From positions 124,001-188,000 of the forward strand of contig JANRKB010000050.1 in assembly GCA_033763695.1 (NCBI GenBank): a stretch of 64,000 bases of DNA. Reading direction: 5' to 3'. The translations under genes and the position numbers were made by a program. This stretch comes from JANRKB01 sp033763695 (GTDB lineage Bacteria; Planctomycetota; Phycisphaerae; Phycisphaerales; UBA1924). Of this stretch, positions 44,068 through 53,393 are shown piece by piece. The stretch's first letter is position 1. Every line of letters starts with the position of its first letter. The notes beneath the pieces were generated by a model. The model did not search any database. It saw only the letters and a list, made by a program, of their open reading frames with translations, and had not been told where the DNA came from.

Positions 44068-44720
44068 TCTCCTGATCGGGGCACCTGCCCTCTCTTCAAC
44101 CGAATCGCTCGTCTGCCTTCACGGAGGACACAGAGCAGGCTGTCGGCGTCGCCCGAGGCAATCATGTCCTCGTACTTAAACTCCCGGACTTCGTCCTTGA
44201 GATCAAGATGCCGAACGACTCGAATCGCCGCATCGACCGCCATGTCGATCTCCTTGATGGGAACATGAATCTGGCGATGCAGGTCGGCCAGGTCGCGATG
44301 GGCGAGCTTTCGGTTTCGCAGTTCCTTCATGCTTGGCATCAGCTTCATGAAGTCCGCCAGCGCGGCGTCGGCAGCCGTCTGTCGCTGAGTGTCCAAGCGA
44401 GATCGCATGGTCGCAACGGCGTTAGCCAGCGAGAAGTTCTCGCGTGTTTCGTCACGCCCCCGCGTCTTGTCGGGATCAGCCAAATGGCACAGCCTCAAGA
44501 TGACGTCCTTGGCAAGCACCTCGCGGATCGTCACGAAAAGCGCGGGGGCGACGTTGTTCATTAGGTCGCAGCTGTCATCTTCGCGCGCATCGCTTGAACC
44601 ATCTGGCATAAACAGCTTCTTCCAGTTCATCCAGCGCCAGTACGTGTCGGCGAGTTCATTCTGCAACCACGCGAAGTCATCAGGCGTAAAATTGTTGCAT
44701 TGCTTGTCTGATTCGCTCAT
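44043..44720 (-). CDS. AbiU2-like HEPN protein
   Basis: A 225-residue mostly helical protein. The first helix has WLQNELADTYWRWMNWKKLF; MKELRNRKLAHRDLADLHRQ (about 137-156) is the HEPN R-x(4-6)-H motif. The arrangement fits AbiU2-type HEPN proteins linked to abortive phage resistance in lactococci; a ribonuclease role is likely but untested. The ATG at 44720 is chosen (MSESDKQ). The C-terminal 12 residues are encoded by the palindromic repeat A5, so the end of the protein may have been changed by repeat insertion. Confidence 0.72.
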   Translation of the reverse strand: MSESDKQCNNFTPDDFAWLQNELADTYWRWMNWKKLFMPDGSSDAREDDSCDLMNNVAPALFVTIREVLAKDVILRLCHLADPDKTRGRDETRENFSLANAVATMRSRLDTQRQTAADAALADFMKLMPSMKELRNRKLAHRDLADLHRQIHVPIKEIDMAVDAAIRVVRHLDLKDEVREFKYEDMIASGDADSLLCVLREGRRAIRLKRGQVPRSGDVPRSSEA

Positions 44721-44814
44721 GCTTGACGCTAGCGATCTTTCAGGGCAAGAAACGAGGCAATTCCGCGTGGGGAGTAAGCCCGCGAGTTCCACCGCCGAAG
44801 GGGGCGACGCTTAT
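44721..44814. other. promoter region of the AbiU2-like gene
   Basis: Upstream of the AbiU2-like gene on the minus strand; nothing else seen. Confidence 0.3.
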
Positions 44815-45204
44815 AGCCACGGGTGAAGCGAAGCCGGCGTCCTCGCGGGCGCAGCGCAACCCCGTGGAAAGCGTGTCGATTTCCCATCCTGCCCCGGAGG
44901 GGCAGGGGAGGCACTGGAGAAAGCGGTGACCTCGGAACGAACCGTGCATCCTCCGCCCCGGCTGGGGCGGAGCGCGTCATCGATGGAGTTCCACGGGTTG
45001 CGCTCGCCGGGGCTGCGCCCCCCGGCGTCGCTGCACCCGTGGCTACAGGCCGCGACCCCGTCGGGGTCGAGGAGGCAGATGGCCCGATCAACATGTGCCA
45101 CGATCGCCGTTGGTTTGGCAACGGTGATCGTGCGAACATCGCGGCGGTTCTTCTTCGGCTCAAAGCACGATCACCCGCCCAGAGCGTCGGGTGATCGTGG
45201 CACG
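44815..45204. repeat. nested palindromic repeats and copies A6, A7
   Basis: Contents: CTGCCCCGGAGGGGCAG (44889-44906), TCCGCCCCGGCTGGGGCGGA (44950-44969), outer arms CCACGGGT (44991-44998) and ACCCGTGG (45035-45042) around a GGGGCTGCGCCCC hairpin, GCGACCCCGTCGGGGTCG (about 45051-45069), and palindromes A6 (45095-45134; arms CACGATCGCCGTTG and CAACGGTGATCGTG) and A7 (45166-45203). No gene is seen. Confidence 0.75.
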
Positions 45205-45466
45205 CGGGTGCTGAGGCCGTGATCGATGACCCAGGGCGTCGCGCGATCTCGACATGTGCAACGCACGCGCACGGGGCGCGCGGAAGCGCATCTGGAAACG
45301 AAAAGGTGGAAATGGAACGAGCGAAACGCCAATAGAACAGTTCTTGGATGCCGTTCGGGCAACGCAGAGGGTCCGGCTTCTGAGTCCGGCGTGATCGCGT
45401 TACACGACACTGTTCGCTTTAGATGTGTTGAGCGGGCCAAACCGGACTCGACAAACCGCTCTCAGC
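45205..45466. other. gap without a recognised gene
   Basis: About 260 bp upstream of the operator-like palindromes. Several open frames lack ribosome sites and family features; nothing else seen. Confidence 0.25.
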
Positions 45467-45515
45467 GAATCACACATACTTGTGTGATTCTGGCGGTGTG
45501 TCACACAATTGTGTG
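45467..45515. promoter_or_regulatory. pair of TGTGTGA-type operator palindromes
   Basis: GAATCACACA TACT TGTGTGATTC (45467-45490) is a perfect 10-bp inverted repeat. Twelve bases later CACACAATTGTGTG (45502-45515) is a perfect palindrome with the same CACA/TGTG arms. They lie about 300 bp before the RHS gene and look like binding sites for one dimeric regulator. No regulator gene is adjacent. Confidence 0.45.
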
Positions 45516-45814
45516 TGGGCGCATGACTACCACTCGCACTTCGAACGGCTGTGCCCCAGCCACGCCGGGAAAAGTCGCGATACCCGCGATCTTCGGAAAC
45601 ACCCTCTCCCGGCGACGGCTGCACTGTGTCTCAGCGACGAGATGACGCGATTGGCATGGTTCTGCGGTTCGCATGGTTGACAACGTTGAAGCCTGACTTT
45701 TCCCCAGAGTATCCACTCTTGAAGGGCGGCTCGAAAAATCTCGCCCGCCGTGCAACCTCACGGCGTTTGGACGGTACATTACAGGAGGGTTGTGTCCCTT
45801 CCGGAGCTGTCGAC

Positions 45815-48800
45815 ATGCTCGCAAACAAGCGTTTTCCCCGCGTTCTCAGCGTGTGCATCCTTCTCGGATTCGCAGGTTCTGCCTACGCCCAGCAAGATTG
45901 GCAGTTTGCTCCCGATGGCATTGCAAAGACACCAGAAAACAACGAACCATCCGGAAATGGTTGCGGAAATGCTGACTTCGCCGATCTTTTGCGTCAACTC
46001 GCGGCGCTGGCGGAGGGCGAGGACGGTGATCCCATGGCTGGCGATGAGGAGCCGCCTGCGAAGGACGACAAGTGCAAGAGCAAAGAGGACGGAGACGGCG
46101 GTGGCGGTGGCCAGAACGACGCGGGAGATCCGGCTCCTCGCGAACCATACGACGGGATGTATGGCGACCTGCTCGATCCTGATCGCGTCAAGCACATGCT
46201 CGAAGACATCCTCCGCAAGCTGAAGGATCGCGTCAATGGCGATCCCACCGACTATTCGGGCGGGCGGAACTGCGCGCCGTTCGCTCTGTCCGGCGCGTTT
46301 CTTGCGAAGTTCAACGATTTGATGGATCTGGCTTTGGGAACGCAGACTACTCCTGGTGCGAGTGATGCGTGCGAGATGCTCGGAATCGCCAAGCAAATTG
46401 CTGCTGTGTGTCGCGGAGATGCGGACGAGATTCCGTCCGCCACTCAGGTCACGGGCGACGCCGAGTATGGGTGCCGAGGCCAGGAAGAACAACTCTACCG
46501 CACGCAGATAACTGAGCGAACGGCGTTTCGTCGGGAGTGGATGGGGGTTCGGCGAAACCCTGACATCGTTGTCGCATCGCTTTCAACGTGCTCACAATGT
46601 CCTCCAGGTGAGATCAAGACCGAGCTCGCTGGTCTGCAAGCCGCGTTCTCGCTGGGGGCGGATGAACACGGTACTCTTGGGTATGTGTTGATGCGGAGCG
46701 ATACGCTGATGGGCGGAAACGCCCATCTGTATACGTCGATGCTCAACGGTGGGACGAACCCTCCGACCGCGGGCAACGGTGCAGCGAATCTCAAGACGCG
46801 GCGGACCTTCGAGGTCGAGTTGAATCTGGGCAATGGTGATGTCGATCAGGTCCGTGACAACATTGGCGGACTGCGTTGCATTCGGCAGCTGCGGGTGAAA
46901 GACCTCTACGTGGATTTCCGCGATTCTGTCGGCGATCCAAGCTACGACGTGGAGGTGCGGTTCTTCAAGGGCACGTTCTCCAAAGTCGCTGACCTCTACG
47001 AATTTGGCACGGCGACGCCGTTCCGTACGGTGCGGACCAAGTACACCTTTGGTGTCAACGCGATTGCTGGGCAACAGAACAAGTATCGCGCTGTTGGCAG
47101 CTACGCAGTTTCAGACATGCCCTCGTCCGGCTCAAGCAGGGTTGCGACATTCCGCCAAGGCCTCGATCTTGTCTTCGAAGCAAGCGAGTTCCGCATTGAT
47201 GGAAATGAGTCTTGGGAGCTCTCGCGACAGATCAACACGCAAACACCGGAGTATCGCGTCGAAGAGGTCAGTGGTGATTCGACGTATGCCGGCCATCAGG
47301 TGATCACGAAGACGCGATCGGTGTATGGGCCGAGCAGCTTGCTGTTGTCTCGCGAGCGGACCTACTTCCGTCCGTTCCCCGGGTTCCCAGCCGATGTGGA
47401 ACTTCGTCATGGGTGGCCGTGGGTCAATGCGGCATATGAACGTCCTGCGCTGCTTGTCGACCTGGTACCCGTTCAGCACATTGTTGATCCGGATGGAGCC
47501 GCACTGACGAGTTCATGGGACTACGACACGAGCGGAGCGACTCAGTGGAATCCCGGCTGGTATCGACTGATTGGACAGTCGTCACCCAATGGTCACTGGG
47601 AGGAGTACAGCTACGACTCCCATGGATGGCTCAATCGCAAGGTGAGCCAATATCTTGATCACCCGCGTAGTGCGGGAGAGGCACAGAATCGTGTTGACGA
47701 GTTCGGACGTCGGGAGGACATCGCCCTCTTCAGTGAGTCGAATGGAGATCAGGTTCCAGAGGAAATCACTTGGCATAGCGTGCGGATCATGGGTGCCGAG
47801 GTCGAGCGGACGTTGACAGTCCATTGGAAGAACACCGTTCAACTGGACGGGTCAGGGAAACCTGTCCCGGTTCCAGAGGACGAGACGACCATTCGTTGCG
47901 CGATGGGAAACGATGTTCCAGCGGACCTGGCAACGGGTACTGCTCTCAGAACATGGCTCCAGAGCGTCCTCACGGATCCATTTGCGACCAAGCACTTGGT
48001 GAGTCATGAGCGGCGTGTGAGCCGTGACGAGATGGCGATCAAGGCGATTCGCGGTCGGATGGATGTCAAGCTTGACGCGGACGGCACTGTCTCAAAGTAC
48101 TTCTATCGCAGTTATCCACTCGCGCCGAGCACTTCTGCGCCATCACTCGCGGACTACGGCGCGGTTGGCACCAATGCTTCGACCCCCGGCATGGTTGTAC
48201 GACGCGTGCGAGGCCCGGCTGCGTTGTCGGGTTGCTTTCCCCTGAAGCCCGGGTGTGCGTTGATGCCGCGGGATGGGGAGGTACGTGTGGAGGTCACAGG
48301 TCCGAACGACCAGCAACTTGTGACGCAGACGCGCGACCTCCAAGGTGAACTTGGCGTTGGGATGAGTCGTACGGAGTACCCGTGGACGGGCACGCTGCTG
48401 ACAGATAGCACAATCGCGACGACATGGGCGACAGATCCGTTCGGCCGGCCGACTGTCTTCCAGTCGATCGACGGTGCACAGGAAGCGTTGGCCTACAGCG
48501 ATTGCTGCGGAAGCGGCACGACGACCGACGCACTCGGTGTGATTACCGTGACGCAGAAAGACGAGTTTGGTCGTGTTGCCTCGACGACCCAGAACTTTGG
48601 CACGGCGGCGCAGCTCACGACGCTCTACACCTACGACGCGCTCGATCGTGTCATAAAGACTTCGCGCATTGGTGCCGACAACTCGGTGATGGTCCAGTCG
48701 GAAGTCGGGTACGACGCCGTCGGACGTGAGGCTTGGACTGCGGATCAACTCGGGAACATCACAAACTACAGTTACGCGATCAGCAGCGGTGAGGTGACAA

Positions 48801-51800
48801 CGACGACCACGCTCCCTGATCCAGATGGGGTAACGGGGCCGCTCACCTCGCCGACAGAGATCGCAGTCAACTTCCCGGACGGTCGCCAGAAGGCAAGCGG
48901 CGGTACCGCAGCTCACGCGACAAAGACTGAGTATGGCGTCGAGGCGGACGGTCTGCTCGGCACCAATGTGTCGGTGCAGTATGTTAAGTCGATCGCACTC
49001 GGCGAGGGGTCTCCGGCGAGCGAGGATCAGTGGACGAAGGCGTACACCGACTCACTTGGCCGAAACTACAGGAGCACTGCGCCCGCAGCCGACGGCACAA
49101 GCACAGTTCTTGAGGCGCGGACAACGTTTGGTTCGCGGGGACGACGGCTTTCGGCGATTGACGCTGCGGGTATCCGCACGATCTTCCTCCAAGGGCATGG
49201 CCCAGAAGAGGCTCCCGGATCGACGGGCACGAGCGACTGGTCAGGCGATTGGAGTGTCGAAGCGCTCGACGCCAACGCCGATGGGATGATCAACTTCGGC
49301 ATCAACGACACCGACCGAATCTCTCGTTCGCGGTCGTTTGTGACCACGCGAACCGAGAACGGCAATCCAGTGGTCGTGCGTCGCAGTGAATCTGCGATCT
49401 GGGATTCGGTGGCCTATGGGATGCCGTCATCGCACGTCGTCGTTACCGCTCTCGCGGATTCAAGCGTCGATGGACGCACATCGTGGAGCGAAAGCTTCGG
49501 GCTCGTCACAAAGAGCTGGACGGTGGAAGATGCCGTCGCGCACACATCGACCTCGCATTCACTTGATCCGAGCGGGAACGAGTCGGTGAGTGTGAGCCGT
49601 TTCGGCAGGGTGGAAACATCGGTAACCTATTCGGGGAATACGGCCTCGGGCACGCTCCATACAAGCGCGGCGTTCGGGTTTGACGCTCACGGTCGCCAGA
49701 CCACGGTGACCGATACCCGCGGCACTCCGAACGACGCCACAGATGATCGTGTGACAACGACGACATACGACAATGCTGATCGGCAAGTGTCGACGACGCT
49801 CCCGCTGGCCGAGGTTGGCGCGACACCGATGGTCACAACCAACACCTATGACAATCTTGGGCGTGTCATTCAAGTCGTCGCGCCCAGCGGCACGACTCAC
49901 AACGAGTACGATGCCAGCGGCGAACTCAAGAAGTCCTGGGGTGGCGAGTCTTATCCAGTTGAGTACACCTACGACGCTGCTGGTCGGATGAAGACGCTCA
50001 AGACGCGACAGAAGTCTCGCGATCTCGATTCGGCAATCAGCCAGGTCACTTCCGATGCGACCGCCGCAGTGACGACATGGGACTATGACTCCAAGACCGG
50101 CGTATTGCTCCAGAAGCTCTATCCGCACGCCACAGTTGCGGGCCTCAGTGGCGTTGGTCCGAGCTACACCTATTTCGCCGACGGCAAGCTCAAGCGGCGC
50201 ACATGGGCTCGCGGCAGCTTCGCCGAATACGCCTACAGCGCCGCGACTGGTGAGTTGCTGTCGATCACGTACAGCGACGGCACTCCTTCGGTCACCTACA
50301 CCTACGACCGCCTCGGACGGCCCAAAACCGTCATCGACGGCTCGGGCACGCGCCAGTTCATGTATGACCGTACCGGTCAGCCCACGGCAGAGGAATACAC
50401 CGCGGGCCTTCTGAACGGCGTCAAGACGGCGCTCACGTACGACAGCCAACTCCGGCGCCAGAACTACACGCTTACACGCGGCACCAACACTCTCAACGCG
50501 CACACGTTGGGCTACGACTCCTTGTCTCGTCTGAACTCGGTCAGCCGAGGTATCTTCTCGACGAACTATTCCTACGTTCCCCATTCGAACCTTGTCGCTG
50601 GCCTTCAGCACAAGGCATCGACGACGGTGTCTGGCACTGGCACAATCACGCGCGACGGGCTGGACCGCATCAAGTCCATGGCATGGTCGATCATCTGGAG
50701 TTCGACGGCGACGGAGAACTACGCCTATCGCTACAACGCCGCGGGCCAGCGTGAACGCGCCGAAGAACCCGATGCGAGCTATTGGAAGTTCCAGTATGAC
50801 CAACTTGGACAGGTCATCAGCGGACGTCGCTACATGCCCGCGGGCGTGGCGCAGACCGAAGCTGACGACCTCGATGTTCCAGGTTATCGCTTTGGCTATG
50901 CGTTCGATCACATCGGCAACCGTACCGGGACGACCGCGACCGACGGCGTACCCAACTTCGGCACGCTACCGCGACTCGCGTCCTATTCCGCGAACCTACT
51001 CAACCAGTACACCGAGCGTTCGGTGCCGCGAGCGCTGGACATCTCGGGATATGCCTCGGGCACGATTACCGTAGACAACCAAGCGGTATGGCGGAGCGGC
51101 CTTGCCGCGCCTTTCGACCAGTACTACTGGTTCCCCAAGGAATGGCCGGGCGTGAACACGGCGTTCGCCACGGGCGTGAACGTCTCCAACCTGGCGCAGC
51201 CTTTGAGCGTATTCCTGCCCGCGACGCCGGAGCAGTTCACCTACGATTTGGACGGCAATCTGACTCAGGACGGGCGCTGGAACTATTCCTGGGATGGCGA
51301 GAACAGGCTGATCGCGATGGAAATCCGCGATGAACTCAAGCCGCTCTTCACCCAGCCGCTGCGGCTGGAGTTCTCCTACGACTCGCAGCACCGCCGTGTC
51401 CGCAAGCTCGTAATGACTCCCATGGCGGGCGGTGGCGGTGGTAACGCCGGAGCGGCATCGAGCGGAGGCGGGTCAGGTGCCGCCGAAGGCGATGAGGTCC
51501 TGACGCCGTCGGGCGTCACCGGGCTGGACGAGGGCGCGATGGAGATTCAGCCCGAGCTCACGCTCAACTCGACGGTGAACGGCGGGTGGTCGATCCTGAC
51601 CGACATCCGCTTCGCGTGGGACGGCTGGCTGCTGTCGGCTGAACTGAACAACTCGGGGAACCTGATCCGAGGCTACTGCTGGGGGATCGATCTGTCGGGC
51701 ACGCGCGGCGGGGCCGCCGGCATTGGCGGGCTGCTCTGGGCCCAGGAGGGCGGCACGTCCCTCTCGACCAGCACACTGCGCTACATCACCAGCGACGTAC

Positions 51801-52798
51801 GCGGCGACGTACGCGGCGTGTACAACCGCTTCGCGGCCCAGCTGGGGAGGTTCGAGTACGGCCCGTTCGGCGAGCCGACTGCGGTGGCCGGGTCTGCCGC
51901 GTCCAGCTTCCCGATCCGCTTCAGCAGCAAGTACGCCGATCAGGAGACGGGGTTGAGTTACTTCGGACGGCGATTCCTCGCAGCTTCCGCAGGGCGATGG
52001 ATCGGTAGAGATCCCGTGGGTGAGCGAGACGGGGCAGCTCTGAACGTCTTTGTGCGAAATTGTCCGATTGACGCCATTGACAGCATAGGCCTGCGTCGAC
52101 TAGTTGTGGGGATCAAGGGTGCAGGCACAGACGATTTTAATAGTATTAATATAACTGGTCTATGGAAGCAGCGGCTTGAGTCAACGCTCGGCAAGACGGC
52201 AAAAGAGACTGACTTTGAAGAGGCTTCGCATGACCAGTCTTACAATAAAGCGACAAGTGTGGCCCGTCGATTGACAAGGCCGATCCCACAGAAAGGTAAG
52301 CAGAGTAATGGTTCGTGCAAGTACGATACCGTTGTCGTGCTTGGGTACAGCTGGGGGGCCAAGTCTGCTGTGGAGACTGTGAGCGATGTTCTACTTGCTC
52401 AAAAGATCAGAATTGACTTGATTTTTATTGCTGACCCCGTCAAGGGTGTCCTTACGATTGATCGGTTTACCAAGAAAAAGAATGTATCTGTGCTCAGAAA
52501 TTTTTATCAGACATCGCATGTGAAAGATGTGTCTCTGATTCCCGGGTCTCGTTTTAAGGGGAATCCGATAGCTGGTGCGGATGAGAATGTTCTCATATCA
52601 GGCGCGGACTGGGAGCCAAAGAATTTTTCGACTGCGTCGGCTGATCCTCACATGAGACAGCACGTTGCCCATGTGACTACGGTGCAGGAATTTGCAGATA
52701 GTGGCCACTTCTATGTCGGACTGCACAATAGAACTTTGCGATCGCTTGAAGACAGCGTTTCGTCGGTCTCGGTAGAGAGGTCTAGTTATGAATACTGA
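45815..52798 (+). CDS. secreted RHS-repeat protein with C-terminal serine-hydrolase toxin
   Basis: 2327 residues, starting at ATG 45815 with a signal peptide (VLSVCILLGFAGSAYA). Residues 30-480 are a unique N-terminal part with a Gly/Asp-rich stretch. From about residue 550 to 2060 come RHS/YD repeats (YDAAGRMKTL, YDRLGRPKTVIDGSG, YDSLSRLNSV). The RHS core reads YADQETGLSYFGRRFLA then GRWIGRDPVGERDG and ends about residue 2092. The last 234 residues are different and AT-rich: VVVLGYSWGAKS with a nucleophile-elbow Ser2179, FIADPVKG with Asp2207, and His-rich HMRQHVAHV. A polymorphic toxin is the best reading. Confidence 0.85.
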   Translation: MLANKRFPRVLSVCILLGFAGSAYAQQDWQFAPDGIAKTPENNEPSGNGCGNADFADLLRQLAALAEGEDGDPMAGDEEPPAKDDKCKSKEDGDGGGGGQNDAGDPAPREPYDGMYGDLLDPDRVKHMLEDILRKLKDRVNGDPTDYSGGRNCAPFALSGAFLAKFNDLMDLALGTQTTPGASDACEMLGIAKQIAAVCRGDADEIPSATQVTGDAEYGCRGQEEQLYRTQITERTAFRREWMGVRRNPDIVVASLSTCSQCPPGEIKTELAGLQAAFSLGADEHGTLGYVLMRSDTLMGGNAHLYTSMLNGGTNPPTAGNGAANLKTRRTFEVELNLGNGDVDQVRDNIGGLRCIRQLRVKDLYVDFRDSVGDPSYDVEVRFFKGTFSKVADLYEFGTATPFRTVRTKYTFGVNAIAGQQNKYRAVGSYAVSDMPSSGSSRVATFRQGLDLVFEASEFRIDGNESWELSRQINTQTPEYRVEEVSGDSTYAGHQVITKTRSVYGPSSLLLSRERTYFRPFPGFPADVELRHGWPWVNAAYERPALLVDLVPVQHIVDPDGAALTSSWDYDTSGATQWNPGWYRLIGQSSPNGHWEEYSYDSHGWLNRKVSQYLDHPRSAGEAQNRVDEFGRREDIALFSESNGDQVPEEITWHSVRIMGAEVERTLTVHWKNTVQLDGSGKPVPVPEDETTIRCAMGNDVPADLATGTALRTWLQSVLTDPFATKHLVSHERRVSRDEMAIKAIRGRMDVKLDADGTVSKYFYRSYPLAPSTSAPSLADYGAVGTNASTPGMVVRRVRGPAALSGCFPLKPGCALMPRDGEVRVEVTGPNDQQLVTQTRDLQGELGVGMSRTEYPWTGTLLTDSTIATTWATDPFGRPTVFQSIDGAQEALAYSDCCGSGTTTDALGVITVTQKDEFGRVASTTQNFGTAAQLTTLYTYDALDRVIKTSRIGADNSVMVQSEVGYDAVGREAWTADQLGNITNYSYAISSGEVTTTTTLPDPDGVTGPLTSPTEIAVNFPDGRQKASGGTAAHATKTEYGVEADGLLGTNVSVQYVKSIALGEGSPASEDQWTKAYTDSLGRNYRSTAPAADGTSTVLEARTTFGSRGRRLSAIDAAGIRTIFLQGHGPEEAPGSTGTSDWSGDWSVEALDANADGMINFGINDTDRISRSRSFVTTRTENGNPVVVRRSESAIWDSVAYGMPSSHVVVTALADSSVDGRTSWSESFGLVTKSWTVEDAVAHTSTSHSLDPSGNESVSVSRFGRVETSVTYSGNTASGTLHTSAAFGFDAHGRQTTVTDTRGTPNDATDDRVTTTTYDNADRQVSTTLPLAEVGATPMVTTNTYDNLGRVIQVVAPSGTTHNEYDASGELKKSWGGESYPVEYTYDAAGRMKTLKTRQKSRDLDSAISQVTSDATAAVTTWDYDSKTGVLLQKLYPHATVAGLSGVGPSYTYFADGKLKRRTWARGSFAEYAYSAATGELLSITYSDGTPSVTYTYDRLGRPKTVIDGSGTRQFMYDRTGQPTAEEYTAGLLNGVKTALTYDSQLRRQNYTLTRGTNTLNAHTLGYDSLSRLNSVSRGIFSTNYSYVPHSNLVAGLQHKASTTVSGTGTITRDGLDRIKSMAWSIIWSSTATENYAYRYNAAGQRERAEEPDASYWKFQYDQLGQVISGRRYMPAGVAQTEADDLDVPGYRFGYAFDHIGNRTGTTATDGVPNFGTLPRLASYSANLLNQYTERSVPRALDISGYASGTITVDNQAVWRSGLAAPFDQYYWFPKEWPGVNTAFATGVNVSNLAQPLSVFLPATPEQFTYDLDGNLTQDGRWNYSWDGENRLIAMEIRDELKPLFTQPLRLEFSYDSQHRRVRKLVMTPMAGGGGGNAGAASSGGGSGAAEGDEVLTPSGVTGLDEGAMEIQPELTLNSTVNGGWSILTDIRFAWDGWLLSAELNNSGNLIRGYCWGIDLSGTRGGAAGIGGLLWAQEGGTSLSTSTLRYITSDVRGDVRGVYNRFAAQLGRFEYGPFGEPTAVAGSAASSFPIRFSSKYADQETGLSYFGRRFLAASAGRWIGRDPVGERDGAALNVFVRNCPIDAIDSIGLRRLVVGIKGAGTDDFNSINITGLWKQRLESTLGKTAKETDFEEASHDQSYNKATSVARRLTRPIPQKGKQSNGSCKYDTVVVLGYSWGAKSAVETVSDVLLAQKIRIDLIFIADPVKGVLTIDRFTKKKNVSVLRNFYQTSHVKDVSLIPGSRFKGNPIAGADENVLISGADWEPKNFSTASADPHMRQHVAHVTTVQEFADSGHFYVGLHNRTLRSLEDSVSSVSVERSSYEY

Positions 52799-53210
52799 TC
52801 GCAAAATGGTTGTCGCTGTCAGATTGAGAACCATCGTTGTATTTCTAGTCTTTTGCCTTGCTCTTGAGGGCTGTTCGATTCGTGGGGATCGCGTGTGTGT
52901 TCGATCTGAGGATATGAATCGGCAATTACCGCTTAGTGGCGCAGTTGTTGAGTTGCGATCGGCGTGGATCATAGGTGGTTGGTCTCACGAGAAAATCAGT
53001 TCCAACGCAGTGGGTGAGGCAGTAATTGATACAAACCTAGATGATCGCGCGATCATTGTTGTGTCGTTTAATGATGCAGAGTTTGCTGGCCGTATCTCTA
53101 GAGAGTCTATAGTTCGTTTTGATGGAAAATGGTTTGAATTGCCAAGAGTTGGGGTTGGAGATCCAGATAAAATTATGGTAAATATTTCTATTTGCAATAA
53201 GAAAAAATAG
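52788..53210 (+). CDS. small AT-rich lipoprotein, candidate immunity protein
   Basis: A 140-residue protein whose ATG lies 11 bp inside the RHS stop region (AGAGAGG ribosome site). Lipoprotein signal: VVFLVFCLALEGCSIR, with Cys at about 29. The remainder is beta-rich (GAVVELRSAWIIGGW, GKWFELPRVGVGDPDK). No family recognised. Position, low GC and export signal agree with an immunity protein that guards the periplasm against the hydrolase toxin encoded just upstream, as in lipase effector/immunity pairs. This is inference. Confidence 0.6.
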   Translation: MNTDRKMVVAVRLRTIVVFLVFCLALEGCSIRGDRVCVRSEDMNRQLPLSGAVVELRSAWIIGGWSHEKISSNAVGEAVIDTNLDDRAIIVVSFNDAEFAGRISRESIVRFDGKWFELPRVGVGDPDKIMVNISICNKKK

Positions 53211-53393
53211 AATATATTGAGGGTCATGACTAGCTGAGCGGGCAGTGAAAGACAATCGTGCGGATCTCGGATTTTGCATCGTTTGCATGTGTTGCGTGAT
53301 CGTTGCGGACAGCGATCTGAAATGAGATAAAACTCCAGGCCGATTGTTGGCCCAGAGTCTCAGTACTCGAGCAAAGTTGACTCGCGTGTACGC

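Noticed and set aside
51780..51830. GACGTACGCGGCGACGTACG short tandem repeat inside the RHS gene
   Set aside because: It is in-frame coding sequence (DVRGDVRGVY) of the RHS core and needs no separate explanation.
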